Of a DNA stretch of 64,000 nucleotides, positions 33,844 to 42,054 are shown one piece after another. Origin of the DNA: Arthrobacter sp. EM1. GTDB taxonomy: Bacteria; Actinomycetota; Actinomycetes; Actinomycetales; Micrococcaceae. The notes under the pieces are model-generated. The model saw nothing but the letters and a program-made list of their open reading frames with translations, did no database searches and was not told where the DNA came from. The stretch spans positions 868,001 through 932,000 of the forward strand of contig NZ_CP124836.1 in NCBI RefSeq assembly GCF_029964055.1, read 5' to 3'. Position 1 is the first letter of the stretch, and the number at the start of each line of letters is the position of its first letter. The position numbers and the translations under genes are program-made.

Positions 33844-35456
33844 CGCTTATGGTTCCCGCAGTCAACGTTGCGGATCTCAAGGACACCACCCTGCTCAACA
33901 TGGGCATCTTCGCGGTGTTTGTGGCGATCACCATGGTGATCGTGATCAAGGCCAGCCGCAACAACAAAACGGCCGCAGACTACTACGCGGCCGGCCGGTC
34001 CTTCACCGGCCCGCAGAACGGCACCGCCATCGCCGGCGACTACCTCTCGGCGGCTTCCTTCCTGGGCATCACCGGGGCCATTGCCATCAACGGCTATGAC
34101 GGTTTTATGTACTCCATCGGTTTCCTCGTCGCGTGGCTCGTCGCACTGCTGCTCGTCGCTGAGCTGCTGCGCAACACCGGTAAGTTCACCATGGCCGATG
34201 TGCTCTCCTTCCGGCTCAAGCAGCGCCCGGTGCGGATTGCGGCAGCCATCTCCACACTCGCCGTCTGCTTCTTCTACCTGCTCGCACAAATGGCCGGAGC
34301 GGGCAGCCTGATTTCCCTGCTGCTGGGCATCAGCGACTGGGGCGGACAGGCCCTGGTGATCATCGTCGTCGGCGCCCTGATGATCATGTACGTACTGATC
34401 GGCGGTATGAAGGGCACCACCTGGGTCCAGATCATCAAGGCCATGCTCCTGATCGCGGGAGCCGCCGTGATGACCTTCTGGGTCCTCGCCATCTACGGTT
34501 TCAACCTCTCCGACCTGCTCGGTGGAGCAGTGGAAACCTCGGGCAACCCGAACATGCTCAACCCGGGCCTGCAGTACGGCAAGTCCGAGACCTCCAAACT
34601 CGACTTTATGTCCCTGGGCCTGGCCCTGGTGCTTGGTACCGCGGCCCTGCCCCACGTGCTGATGCGTTTCTACACGGTTCCCACCGCCAAGGAAGCCCGC
34701 AAGTCAGTGGTCTGGTCCATCGGGCTGATCGGCGTGTTCTACCTGTTCACCCTCGTCCTGGGCTACGGCGCCGCTGCGCTCGTGGGCGCCGACACGATCA
34801 AGTCCGCCCCCGGCGGCGTCAACTCGGCAGCACCGCTGCTGGCATTCCACCTGGGTGGACCGCTGCTGCTCGGCTTTATCTCCGCGGTGGCCTTCGCCAC
34901 CATCCTGGCCGTCGTCGCCGGGCTGACAATCACCGCGGCGGCATCGTTCGCGCACGATATCTACGCCAGCGTCATTGCCAAGGGCAAAGCCGACGCCGAC
35001 ACCGAAGTCAAGGTCGCCCGCCGCACCGTGGTGGTCATCGGCCTGCTGGCCATCGCCGGCGGCATTTTCGCCAACGGCCAGAATGTCGCATTCCTTGTGG
35101 CCCTCGCCTTCGCGGTGGCTGCCTCGGCCAACTTGCCCACCATCGTGTACTCGCTGTTCTGGCGCAAGTTCACCACCCAAGGCGCCATCTGGAGCATGTA
35201 CGGCGGCCTGGGCTCGGCGATCATCCTGATCGCGCTGTCCCCGGTGGTCTCGGGTGCCAAGACGTCCATGATCCCGGGCGCCAACTTCGCGATCTTCCCG
35301 CTCAGCAACCCAGGCATCATCTCCATCCCGCTCGCGTTTATCCTGGGCTGGCTCGGTTCGGTGCTGGACAAGAATCTGGAAGACAGCACCAAGCAGGCCG
35401 AAATGGAAGTCCGCTCCCTCACCGGGGTGGGCGCCGAAAAGGCCACCGACCACTAG
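33840..35456 (+). CDS. cation acetate/monocarboxylate symporter (ActP/MctC-like)
   Basis: 538 aa SSS-family transporter with about 13 helices. Diagnostic segments: ADYYAAGRSFTGPQNGTAIA, GDYLSAASFLGITGAIAING, GGMKGTTWVQIIKAMLL, LPHVLMRFYTVPTAKEARKS and the C-terminal ANLPTIVYSLFWRKF. ActP and MctC import acetate, pyruvate, propionate or glyoxylate with a cation. It is coupled to the DUF485 gene and ends at a strong hairpin. It is longer and closer to ActP than the symporter at 29412, suggesting different substrates. Confidence 0.92.
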   Translation: MTLMVPAVNVADLKDTTLLNMGIFAVFVAITMVIVIKASRNNKTAADYYAAGRSFTGPQNGTAIAGDYLSAASFLGITGAIAINGYDGFMYSIGFLVAWLVALLLVAELLRNTGKFTMADVLSFRLKQRPVRIAAAISTLAVCFFYLLAQMAGAGSLISLLLGISDWGGQALVIIVVGALMIMYVLIGGMKGTTWVQIIKAMLLIAGAAVMTFWVLAIYGFNLSDLLGGAVETSGNPNMLNPGLQYGKSETSKLDFMSLGLALVLGTAALPHVLMRFYTVPTAKEARKSVVWSIGLIGVFYLFTLVLGYGAAALVGADTIKSAPGGVNSAAPLLAFHLGGPLLLGFISAVAFATILAVVAGLTITAAASFAHDIYASVIAKGKADADTEVKVARRTVVVIGLLAIAGGIFANGQNVAFLVALAFAVAASANLPTIVYSLFWRKFTTQGAIWSMYGGLGSAIILIALSPVVSGAKTSMIPGANFAIFPLSNPGIISIPLAFILGWLGSVLDKNLEDSTKQAEMEVRSLTGVGAEKATDH

Positions 35457-35495
35457 TCATCAACAGCCGGCGGAACGTCGCCGGCCGGCAAGGCC

Positions 35496-35528
35496 AAGAG
35501 CCCCCGTGCCATCAGCACGGGGGCTCTT
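35496..35528 (+). terminator. terminator hairpin after the symporter
   Basis: A perfect 12-bp stem GAGCCCCCGTGC/GCACGGGGGCTC around a 5-nt loop, bordered by AA and TT. It can act for the symporter gene and, from the other side, for the Lrp gene. Confidence 0.82.
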
Positions 35529-35585
35529 CCTGTGTGATCGTGCCAAGCCGGCGGCGTTCCGGGCGGGAACCCGGCGTCGGAAACG

Positions 35586-36059
35586 TCAGCCGTCGGCTGA
35601 GCCGCGTTCCAGCAGCGGCTGGATCCGGAACGGGATCATCTCGCTCATGGCCAGCGCGGTGTCCGTCCGGTCCACACCGCCGCAAGCCAGGATCTTTCCG
35701 TTGATCCGGAACAGATCCTCGGCATCGAGGGCCACGACGCGCAGCAGCAGGTCGGCCGATCCGGTGAGGCCGAAGCCCTCCAGGATCTCCGGGATGTCAG
35801 CCAATTCCACCGCCAGCTGGCCGAGCTTCTGCTGCTGTACGTGCACCGAAATGAAAGCCATCAGGGGGTAGCCCAGCGAGGCCGGATTGATTCGGCGCTC
35901 AAAGGAGAGGAATACGTGTTTTTTCTCCAGCTGGGCCATCCGGGCCTGCACGGTATTCCGTGAGAGACCCAGCTTCTGTGCCAGCGCAACCACGGTCCTG
36001 CGGGGGTCCCGCGCCAGGGCAGAAAGCAGGCGGGTGTCGGTGCCATCCAGGGGGTGCAT
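35586..36059 (-). CDS. Lrp/AsnC family regulator, probably of the bkd operon
   Basis: 157 aa from ATG at 36059 (a GTG at 36077 would add six residues). N-terminal helix-turn-helix: LDGTDTRLLSALARDPRRTV, VALAQKLGLSRNTVQARMAQLEKK; C-terminal RAM ligand-binding domain with VHVQQQKLGQLAVELADIPEILEGFGLTGSADLLLRVVA. Lrp-type BkdR proteins respond to branched-chain amino or oxo acids and control the adjacent branched-chain dehydrogenase genes. It is divergent from that operon with 183 bp between starts. Confidence 0.88.
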   Translation of the reverse strand: MHPLDGTDTRLLSALARDPRRTVVALAQKLGLSRNTVQARMAQLEKKHVFLSFERRINPASLGYPLMAFISVHVQQQKLGQLAVELADIPEILEGFGLTGSADLLLRVVALDAEDLFRINGKILACGGVDRTDTALAMSEMIPFRIQPLLERGSADG

Positions 36060-36143
36060 AGTGCGCAAGATTAGCACGGTCCGCTGCGGTCCGGCAGTGC
36101 AGAATGCTCAATTAACGTGCAGCCGGTTGTACCCAATGAGAGT

Positions 36144-36159
36144 TGTGAGTAGGGTCACA
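36144..36159. promoter_or_regulatory. CRP/GlxR-like site TGTGA-N6-TCACA before the bkd operon
   Basis: TGTGAGTAGGGTCACA matches the consensus exactly; it sits in a longer dyad with 8-bp arms (AGTTGTGA/TCACAACT, 36141-36162). It lies about 85-100 bp before the E1 alpha start, between that gene and the divergent Lrp gene. The dyad could serve a CRP/GlxR protein, the Lrp protein, or both. Confidence 0.6.
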
Positions 36160-36242
36160 ACTATCCGGGGCAACGGCGCCCGGGCGGCTGGCACAGACCG
36201 GGATCACGAGTCCCGAAAGTCCCGGTCAGACGACGTCAGAAG

Positions 36243-37433
36243 GTGCGGAAAACTGTGTTTACCGACGACGCGGGCAAGGGCGGCATTTCCGCCGGTGGCC
36301 CCGGAAACAGTGCAGAATCAAACAGGCGCTCGGGCGGGGACCTCCTCCAGCTCATCACCCCCGGGGGTGAACGCGTCAGCCATCCCGAGTTCGACCCCTG
36401 GGTCCAGGACGTCAGTGACGACCAGCTCGGGTCGCTCTACGAGGACATGGTGGTTATCCGCCGGATCGACACCGAGGCAACCGCCCTGCAGCGCCAGGGC
36501 GAGCTGGCCCTGTGGCCCCCGCTACTGGGCCAGGAAGCGTCCCAGATCGGCTCTGCCCGTGCCCTCCGCGACGACGACTTCGTCTTCCCCAGCTATCGCG
36601 ACAACGGCGTCGCCTATTGCCGGGGCGTCAACCCGGAGGACATTGTCAAGGCCTGGCGGGGCAACGCGCTAGCGGGCTGGGACCCCTACACAGTCAACGT
36701 CGCAACCCAGCAGATCATCATCGGCGCCCAGACCCTGCACGCCACCGGCTACGCGATGGGAATCCAGAACGACGGCGCCGATTCAGTCGCCGTGGCGTAC
36801 TTCGGTGACGGTGCCACGAGCGAGGGTGACGTCAACGAGGCCCTGGTGTTTGCCGCCAGCTTCCAGTCCCCGGTGGTCTTCTTCTGCCAGAACAACCACT
36901 GGGCCATTTCCGAGCCCGTCCGGCTGCAGTCCCACATCCAGATCGCGGACCGTGCTGCAGGGTTCGGCATCCCCAGCATGCGGGTAGACGGCAACGACGT
37001 CCTGGCCGTGATGGCGGCAACCCGGATCGCCACCGACCGGGCGCGCCGCGGCGGCGGTCCCACCTTCATCGAGGCCGTCACCTACCGGATGGGTCCGCAC
37101 ACCACGGCCGATGACCCCACCAAGTACCGGGACGCCAACGAACTCGAGGACTGGGCCGCGAAGGACCCGATCGCCCGGTTGAAGTCACTGCTTGACCGCA
37201 AGGGACTGCTCACCGCGGAACGTGAAACCGCCGTCGCCGCCAAGGCGGATGCGGTGGCCAAAGCGCTGCGGTCCGGCACCATCAACATGCCGGAGCCGGC
37301 GCCGATGGATATTTTCAAACACGTCTACAGCACCCCGCATTCCCCGCTGGACCGCCAGCAGGACCACTATTCCCGTTACCTGGCTTCCTTCGGCGATCCC
37401 GCAGAGGCCGCTTCTGAAGAAGGTGCACGCTGA
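36243..37433 (+). CDS. bkdA: branched-chain 2-oxoacid dehydrogenase E1 component, alpha subunit
   Basis: 396 aa; GTG at 36243 or, better placed after AGAAGG, GTG at 36255. Thiamine diphosphate enzyme. Motifs: GELALWPPLLGQEASQIGSA, DDFVFPSYRDNGVAYCRG, the ThDP motif GDGATSEGDVNEALVFAASF ending in FFCQNNHWA, and RMGPHTTADDPTKYR. With the beta subunit it decarboxylates 2-oxoacids and passes the acyl group to lipoyl-E2. Pyruvate dehydrogenase E1 alpha is the alternative annotation; the Lrp neighbour and the nearby leucine operon favour branched-chain substrates. Confidence 0.85.
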   Translation: MRKTVFTDDAGKGGISAGGPGNSAESNRRSGGDLLQLITPGGERVSHPEFDPWVQDVSDDQLGSLYEDMVVIRRIDTEATALQRQGELALWPPLLGQEASQIGSARALRDDDFVFPSYRDNGVAYCRGVNPEDIVKAWRGNALAGWDPYTVNVATQQIIIGAQTLHATGYAMGIQNDGADSVAVAYFGDGATSEGDVNEALVFAASFQSPVVFFCQNNHWAISEPVRLQSHIQIADRAAGFGIPSMRVDGNDVLAVMAATRIATDRARRGGGPTFIEAVTYRMGPHTTADDPTKYRDANELEDWAAKDPIARLKSLLDRKGLLTAERETAVAAKADAVAKALRSGTINMPEPAPMDIFKHVYSTPHSPLDRQQDHYSRYLASFGDPAEAASEEGAR

Positions 37434-38443
37434 TGACGCAGATGACCTTTGCCCGAGCCATCAATTCGGGCCTGCGCAAGTCCCTCGAGAATGATCCGAA
37501 GGTGATCCTCATGGGCGAGGACATCGGCGCCCTAGGCGGTGTCTTCCGCGTCACCGACGGGCTGCAGAAGGATTTCGGCACGCACCGCGTTGTGGACACC
37601 CCGCTGGCCGAGTCCGGCATTATGGGCACAGCCGTAGGCCTGGCCTACCGCGGGTACCGCCCGGTGGTGGAAATCCAGTTCGACGGTTTTATCTACCCGG
37701 CGTTCGACCAGATCGTCAGCCAGGTCGCCAAGATGCACTACCGCACCCAGGGGGCGGTGAAGATGCCCATTACCATCCGGGTGCCCTTCGGCGGCGGCAT
37801 CGGGTCCCCGGAACACCATTCCGAATCACCCGAGGCCTATTTCACGCACACCTCGGGCCTGCGTGTGATCTCCGTTTCCAACCCGCAGGATGCCTACACG
37901 ATGATCCAGCAGGCCATCGCCTCGGATGATCCGGTGTTGTACTTCGAGCCCAAGCGGCGTTACCACGACAAGGGCGAGGTGGACGAAAACCTGGAGCCCG
38001 CTGCCGCGTTGCCGATGGAGAAGGCCCGGGTGGTCACCGTGGGCACGGACGTTACCCTCGTGGCCTACGGCCCGCTGGTCAAGACTGCCAAAGACGCCGC
38101 CCTCGCCGCGGCGGACGAGGGTATTTCGATCGAGGTCATCGACCTGCGCTCACTGGCCCCGCTGGACTTCGCAACCCTGGAGGCCTCGGTCCGGAAGACC
38201 GGCCGGCTCGTTATCACCCACGAAGCGTCCCAGACCGGCGGAATCGGCGCCGAAGTCGCCGCGGGCATCACCGAACGCTGTTTCTACCATCTCGAGGCCG
38301 CCCCGGTCCGGGTAACAGGCTTCGACGTCCCCTACCCGTCCTCAAAGCTTGAAATGCACCATCTCCCGGGACTGGACCGCATCCTGGACGGCGTCGACCG
38401 TGCCCTGGGCCGCCACAACTCCCTGAGCGGACTGGAAGGATGA
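37433..38443 (+). CDS. bkdB: branched-chain 2-oxoacid dehydrogenase E1 component, beta subunit
   Basis: 336 aa, starting inside the stop of E1 alpha (TGATG). Transketolase-like beta subunit: MTFARAINSGLRKSLENDP, VILMGEDIGALGGVFRVTDG, DTPLAESGIMGTAVGLAYRG, FGGGIGSPEHHSESPEAYF and the C-terminal ITHEASQTGGIGAEVAA and DVPYPSSKLE. It forms the alpha2beta2 E1 with the preceding gene product. Its stop overlaps the E2 start by 4 bp. Confidence 0.87.
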   Translation: MTQMTFARAINSGLRKSLENDPKVILMGEDIGALGGVFRVTDGLQKDFGTHRVVDTPLAESGIMGTAVGLAYRGYRPVVEIQFDGFIYPAFDQIVSQVAKMHYRTQGAVKMPITIRVPFGGGIGSPEHHSESPEAYFTHTSGLRVISVSNPQDAYTMIQQAIASDDPVLYFEPKRRYHDKGEVDENLEPAAALPMEKARVVTVGTDVTLVAYGPLVKTAKDAALAAADEGISIEVIDLRSLAPLDFATLEASVRKTGRLVITHEASQTGGIGAEVAAGITERCFYHLEAAPVRVTGFDVPYPSSKLEMHHLPGLDRILDGVDRALGRHNSLSGLEG

Positions 38444-39840
38444 GCGCCACCATGATCAAGGAATTCAGGCTCCCGGACCTCGGTGAAGGTCTGACCGAAT
38501 CGGAAATCGTCGCGTGGAGAGTCGCGGTGGGGGATACCGTCGCGCTCAACCAGATCATCGCGGAAGTGGAAACTGCCAAGGCCGTCGTCGAGCTCCCCTC
38601 GCCGTTCGCCGGCGTTATCACCGTGCTGCACGAACAGCCCGGCACCGTCGTCGAGGTGGGCAAAGCGATCGTTTCCTTCGAAGTGGAGGCCGACGCCGGC
38701 GAGGCAGCCGCCGACGGGGCGGCCGCACCTGCCGCGCGCGAACCGAATCTCGTCGGTTACGGCGCCGTCCTGGAAGCCTCGGGCCGGCCGGCGCGCCGCG
38801 CCCGCAACTTCGCCGCCCCGGCTGCCTCAGCCGCCGTCCAGCACGCCCGGTCCGCCCCGGTCCTCGAACCGGTCCCGGCCGCGCCGGTGCTGCCGGTGGA
38901 CCAACCCGTCGAGACGCGGCCTGCCGCTTCGGACTCCGCCGAACGCCCACGGTCCACACCGCCGGTGCGCAAGCTGGCCAGGGATCTCGGCGTTGATCTC
39001 GCTGCGGTCACCGGCACCGGGGAGTTTGGGCTGATCACCCGCGATGACGTCCGCAACTTCGCCGGCGGCGGGGACTTGCCGGTGGCGGGCCGTGGCCTGG
39101 CCGGGATGTCCGAGCAGGACGTGGTCCCGGGCCGGGGTGAGCGGGAAACCCGGACGCCGATCAAGGGCGTGCGCAAGTTCACTGCCGCCGCGATGGTCTC
39201 CAGCGTGTTCACCGCGCCGCACGTCACGGAGTTCCTGACCATCGACGTCACCCCGACCATGGAACTGCTGGCGAAGCTCAAGGCCAGCCGGGCGTTTGCC
39301 GGCTACAAACTCACTCCGCTGACCCTGGTGTCCAAGGCCGTGCTCATCGCACTGAAGAACCACCCGACGCTCAACACCCGCTGGGACGAAGCGAACCAGG
39401 AGATCGTCCAGTACAACTACGTGAACCTGGGCATCGCGGCAGCTACCCCGCGCGGACTGACAGTGCCCAACATCAAGGATGCCGACCGAATGTCCCTGCT
39501 GGAGCTTTCCGCCGCGTTGACGGAGCTGACGGACACGGCGCGGTCCGGCAAAACGAGTCCGGCCAACCTGTCCGGGGGGACGATGTCCATCACGAATATT
39601 GGTGTCTTTGGCATCGACTCCGGTACTCCCATCCTGAACCCGGGAGAGGCAGCAATTCTCGCGCTGGGTGCGGTGCGGAAGATGCCCTGGGAGTACCGGG
39701 ACGACGTCGCGCTGCGCCAAGTGATGACACTGAGTCTCTCTTTCGACCACCGGTTGGTCGACGGCGAGCAGGGTTCGCGTTTCCTGCAGGATCTCGGGAT
39801 TATACTCACGGATCCGGCGATGGTACTGGCGATGGTCTAG
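38440..39840 (+). CDS. bkdC: dihydrolipoamide acyltransferase (E2) of the 2-oxoacid dehydrogenase
   Basis: 466 aa. Single lipoyl domain (1-80) with the lipoylated Lys47 in VETAKAVVELPSPF; Ala/Pro-rich linker; peripheral subunit-binding domain near 172-205 (VRKLARDLGVDLAAVTGTGE); and a C-terminal acyltransferase domain with SFDHRLVDGEQG carrying the catalytic His and Asp. It moves the acyl group to CoA, giving isovaleryl-, isobutyryl- or 2-methylbutyryl-CoA. No E3 gene is present, so lipoamide dehydrogenase must come from elsewhere. It ends overlapping a convergent gene by 4 bp. Confidence 0.9.
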   Translation: MSATMIKEFRLPDLGEGLTESEIVAWRVAVGDTVALNQIIAEVETAKAVVELPSPFAGVITVLHEQPGTVVEVGKAIVSFEVEADAGEAAADGAAAPAAREPNLVGYGAVLEASGRPARRARNFAAPAASAAVQHARSAPVLEPVPAAPVLPVDQPVETRPAASDSAERPRSTPPVRKLARDLGVDLAAVTGTGEFGLITRDDVRNFAGGGDLPVAGRGLAGMSEQDVVPGRGERETRTPIKGVRKFTAAAMVSSVFTAPHVTEFLTIDVTPTMELLAKLKASRAFAGYKLTPLTLVSKAVLIALKNHPTLNTRWDEANQEIVQYNYVNLGIAAATPRGLTVPNIKDADRMSLLELSAALTELTDTARSGKTSPANLSGGTMSITNIGVFGIDSGTPILNPGEAAILALGAVRKMPWEYRDDVALRQVMTLSLSFDHRLVDGEQGSRFLQDLGIILTDPAMVLAMV

Positions 39841-40412
39841 CGCTGGTCCGGGGACGGAGCCGGGTCGCAGGGGCCGCCCAGGAAACGCAGCAGCTGGCGC
39901 GGAACCGGGGCCGAATTTTCGCGGGAAAGCGGCCGAGCGCCGTCGGGGCCTTGCGGATCGGTTGACAGGTGCTGCTGAACGCCGTCGATCCGGCTGACCA
40001 GGTCCCGGATAGCGTCCAGATGGGAGCCGAAGATAAATGGCCATGGACCGTCCGGAGCGCCCAGGATCAGTTCGGGGAGCGGGGTGTCGTCCGGCATGCC
40101 CCACGCGCTGGCCAATACCCGGGCGGCAATGTCCCGGGCCAGCCCGGCCGTTCTGAGTTCCAGCAACAGCGCGCTGCGCTCCGGTGTTCCACCCGGCGGC
40201 AGGGAATCCGCCTGGTGCAGGGCAGCGAGCACAGCAGCCAGATGCCGGCGTTCTTCCCACAGTGCGGCCGACAATTCGTTGGCAGCACCGTCGGCATGCC
40301 GCAGCGGAGCAGCCGGCGGTATCCGCCCGGGCACGCCGGCTGCCGACTGTTCCGCGTCCCCGGGGGACATCCGGTGCAGGTGCCCGGCCGTGAAGCGCTC
40401 ACCAGGTTCCAT
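39837..40412 (-). CDS. hypothetical protein paired with an Xre/ParS-like gene
   Basis: 191 aa from ATG at 40412; no family recognised. The sequence is soluble, with helical stretches ANELSAALWEERRHLAAVLAAL, ERSALLLELRTAGLARDIAARVLASAW and SHLDAIRDLVSRIDGVQQHL between Pro/Gly-rich ends. The segment LPELILGAPDGPWPFIFGSH is the least generic part. It follows the Xre/ParS-like gene on the same strand by 76 bp and converges with E2, overlapping it by 4 bp. It does not show the R-E-S residues expected of a RES toxin. Coding is supported by codon use and the shared strand only. Confidence 0.6.
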   Translation of the reverse strand: MEPGERFTAGHLHRMSPGDAEQSAAGVPGRIPPAAPLRHADGAANELSAALWEERRHLAAVLAALHQADSLPPGGTPERSALLLELRTAGLARDIAARVLASAWGMPDDTPLPELILGAPDGPWPFIFGSHLDAIRDLVSRIDGVQQHLSTDPQGPDGARPLSRENSAPVPRQLLRFLGGPCDPAPSPDQR

Positions 40413-40488
40413 AAGGATCAGCCTTTCAGGTAGTCGGGGGGCGGGCCGGGCAGGCAGTGTTGGCGGGGAGCAGCCCCGGATCCGGTCA

Positions 40489-40884
40489 CTACCCGGAACC
40501 GGAAGCGAAACTGCGGGCGGCGGTGAGCACCCGCACGGCGGTGTCGTCGCGTTCGCTGTCGCGCAGCAGCCGTGCGGGCGACGAATCGCCCAGTAGCGGG
40601 TTCATCGCGTCGAACCAGGCCTGAATTACCTCCGGGCTGCACGACTCAGTCAGGGAACGGGCAATCTGGTACGTGTCCCGCAGCCGTTTCACAGTGGGTG
40701 CCGAGGGGGACCGCTCGTGGGCTATCCACTGACGCACGGCGCGGGTTTCCTTGACTGCGCCGATCTGGGCCACAAGGCGCAACCCAATCAAGTCAGAGAG
40801 CGCCTGCACCAGCGCAGGAACCTCCATGCTTACCGCTTCCCGGTAGGCTTTCTGCGCGCCGTCGGGTGTCCCCGGCGTGGTCAT
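40489..40884 (-). CDS. Xre/MbcA/ParS-like DNA-binding protein
   Basis: 131 aa from ATG at 40884 (ATG at 40827 also possible). The central part LSDLIGLRLVAQIGAVKETRAVRQWIAHERSPSAPTVKRLRDTYQIA reads as a helix-turn-helix module, and the following SLTESCSPEVIQAWFDAMNPLLGDSSPARLLRDSERDDTAVRVLTAARSF matches the MbcA/ParS toxin-binding domain (x-W-x3-x-NP-L-G--P-x-LL). Such proteins are antitoxins or free-standing regulators. The usual RES-type toxin gene is not adjacent; instead an unknown protein follows. Confidence 0.72.
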   Translation of the reverse strand: MTTPGTPDGAQKAYREAVSMEVPALVQALSDLIGLRLVAQIGAVKETRAVRQWIAHERSPSAPTVKRLRDTYQIARSLTESCSPEVIQAWFDAMNPLLGDSSPARLLRDSERDDTAVRVLTAARSFASGSG

Positions 40885-41332
40885 CGCCGCCCGCCACGGA
40901 CGCTGTTGTCGGCCGGGCTGCGGCGCGTTCGTGGCTGGCTGCACAGGTGAATTACCAGGCTTTCCAGCGGCTTCGAATTCTGGACTGCACCCATTATTCA
41001 GCGACTCCTGTTGGTGGGCTGAGCTTCCGATGCTTGGAAATTTACGCCCGGGGAGCCGCTCCGGCCCGAGTGGCCGCTACCCGATTCCTGCCGTCGAGTG
41101 CACGGATGGTGCGCATCCGGTACGTATAAATCGGAGAACCACTACTTGTTAAACAGCAATAATCACTTGCTAAGTCAAAGGGTTAGGCACCACAAATCAC
41201 TTTCGGAATGCACCTGGAATCACTGCACTCTGAACCGTTAAAACGCATTGTGAATCACATGCAATCGCTGTGCGGAAGGCCCACCCTGGGCGCCGGATCC
41301 GCACGTACCTGGGCGCGGGCGACGGTGCCGCG
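40885..41332. other. 448-bp gap, partly AT-rich, no gene recognised
   Basis: From about 41130 to 41260 the base composition is clearly more AT-rich than the surroundings. AATCAC occurs four times in this stretch (near 41160, 41196, 41217 and 41253), and GTTAAACAGCAATAAT at 41150 is one base short of the GTTA-N8-TAAC pattern. GCATTGTGAATCACATGC near 41245 is a rough palindrome. It probably holds the promoter of the Xre-like gene. No coding frame looks real. Confidence 0.45.
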
Positions 41333-41989
41333 CTAACCCTGATCCGTAACCGACCCGGCCGCCGGCGCCAGGAGCGCCGCGAGCGCCATGCTTTCCAGCA
41401 ACGGACGGGCCCGTTTTGCGGCCATCGGGCGTCCGTGGCCCCGGACCGAGTGGGGGGTGGAGTTGATCAGTCCGAAGGTGGCGTGGGCGCGCAGGCGCAA
41501 TTCTGCCGATTCCGTGCCGGCATGCAGCGCGGCGAGAACTTCCACCCACAATTCCACGTAGCTGCGCTGGAGCATACGGACCTCCGACTGGTCCGCGGTG
41601 GCCAGGTTGCTGAAATCCTGGTCCTGGACCCGGATGACGTCGGGGCGGCTCAGGGCGAAGTCAACGTGGAAAGCCACCAGTCGCTCCAGCGCGGTCGCGG
41701 CGTCCGCGGATGATGCCACGACGCTGCGGCCGCCGGACAGCAGGTCCTGGCTGACGCTCAACAAAAGCGCGCCGAGGACGGCCTGCTTGCCGGCGAAGTG
41801 CCGGTAGACTGCCGGACCACTGACGCCCGCCGCAGCCCCGAGATCCTCGAGCGACACACGGTGGTAGCCCTCTGCAGCGAACAGCGCAGCGGCTGCGGTC
41901 AGTAGGGCCTGGCGCCGGAATTGCTTCGCCTGGCTGCGCTGGCTGGTCTGGCTGCGCTGGCTGGTCTGGCTGGGGCCGGTCACCGGCAC
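41333..41989 (-). CDS. TetR/AcrR family regulator, likely repressor of the leucine degradation operon
   Basis: 218 aa, GTG start after GAGGGG. The N-terminal tail contains SQTSQRSQTSQRSQ, encoded by an 18-bp repeat. The TetR helix-turn-helix follows: RRQALLTAAAALFAAEGYHRVSLEDLGAAAGVSGPAVYRHFAGKQAVL. The C-terminal ligand-binding domain is helical (SRPDVIRVQDQDFSNL, RMLQRSYVELWVEVLAAL). Divergent from the carboxylase operon with two 16-bp palindromes between them. In Mycobacterium a TetR gene flanks the same leucine gene set (Rv2506). Acyl-CoA intermediates are the likely ligands. Confidence 0.9.
   Translation of the reverse strand: MPVTGPSQTSQRSQTSQRSQAKQFRRQALLTAAAALFAAEGYHRVSLEDLGAAAGVSGPAVYRHFAGKQAVLGALLLSVSQDLLSGGRSVVASSADAATALERLVAFHVDFALSRPDVIRVQDQDFSNLATADQSEVRMLQRSYVELWVEVLAALHAGTESAELRLRAHATFGLINSTPHSVRGHGRPMAAKRARPLLESMALAALLAPAAGSVTDQG
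41931..41966. repeat. two 18-bp tandem repeats in the TetR 5' end
   Basis: TGGCTGCGCTGGCTGGTC occurs twice in direct succession, in frame, encoding the SQ(T/R)SQR repeats of the TetR N-terminal tail. A partial third copy follows. The repeat number may vary between strains and would change the length of the disordered tail only. Confidence 0.8.
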
Positions 41990-42016
41990 ATCCCCTCATT
42001 TTCACTGATGCCTGTG

Positions 42017-42046
42017 TTGGACATCACAGTTAATAGAGACTAACCT
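42017..42046 (+). promoter_or_regulatory. putative promoter of the leucine degradation operon
   Basis: TTGGAC (42017-42022) and TAACCT (42041-42046) with 18-bp spacing form a plausible sigma-70-type promoter, about 90 bp before the carboxylase start. Operator 1 covers the spacer and part of the -10; operator 2 starts a few bases after it. Confidence 0.45.
42029..42044. promoter_or_regulatory. TetR operator 1, GTTA-N8-TAAC
   Basis: GTTAATAGAGACTAAC; the outer GTTA/TAAC arms are palindromic, the interior is imperfect. It overlaps the probable -10 element of the leucine operon. Confidence 0.6.
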
Positions 42047-42054
42047 AAATCTCA

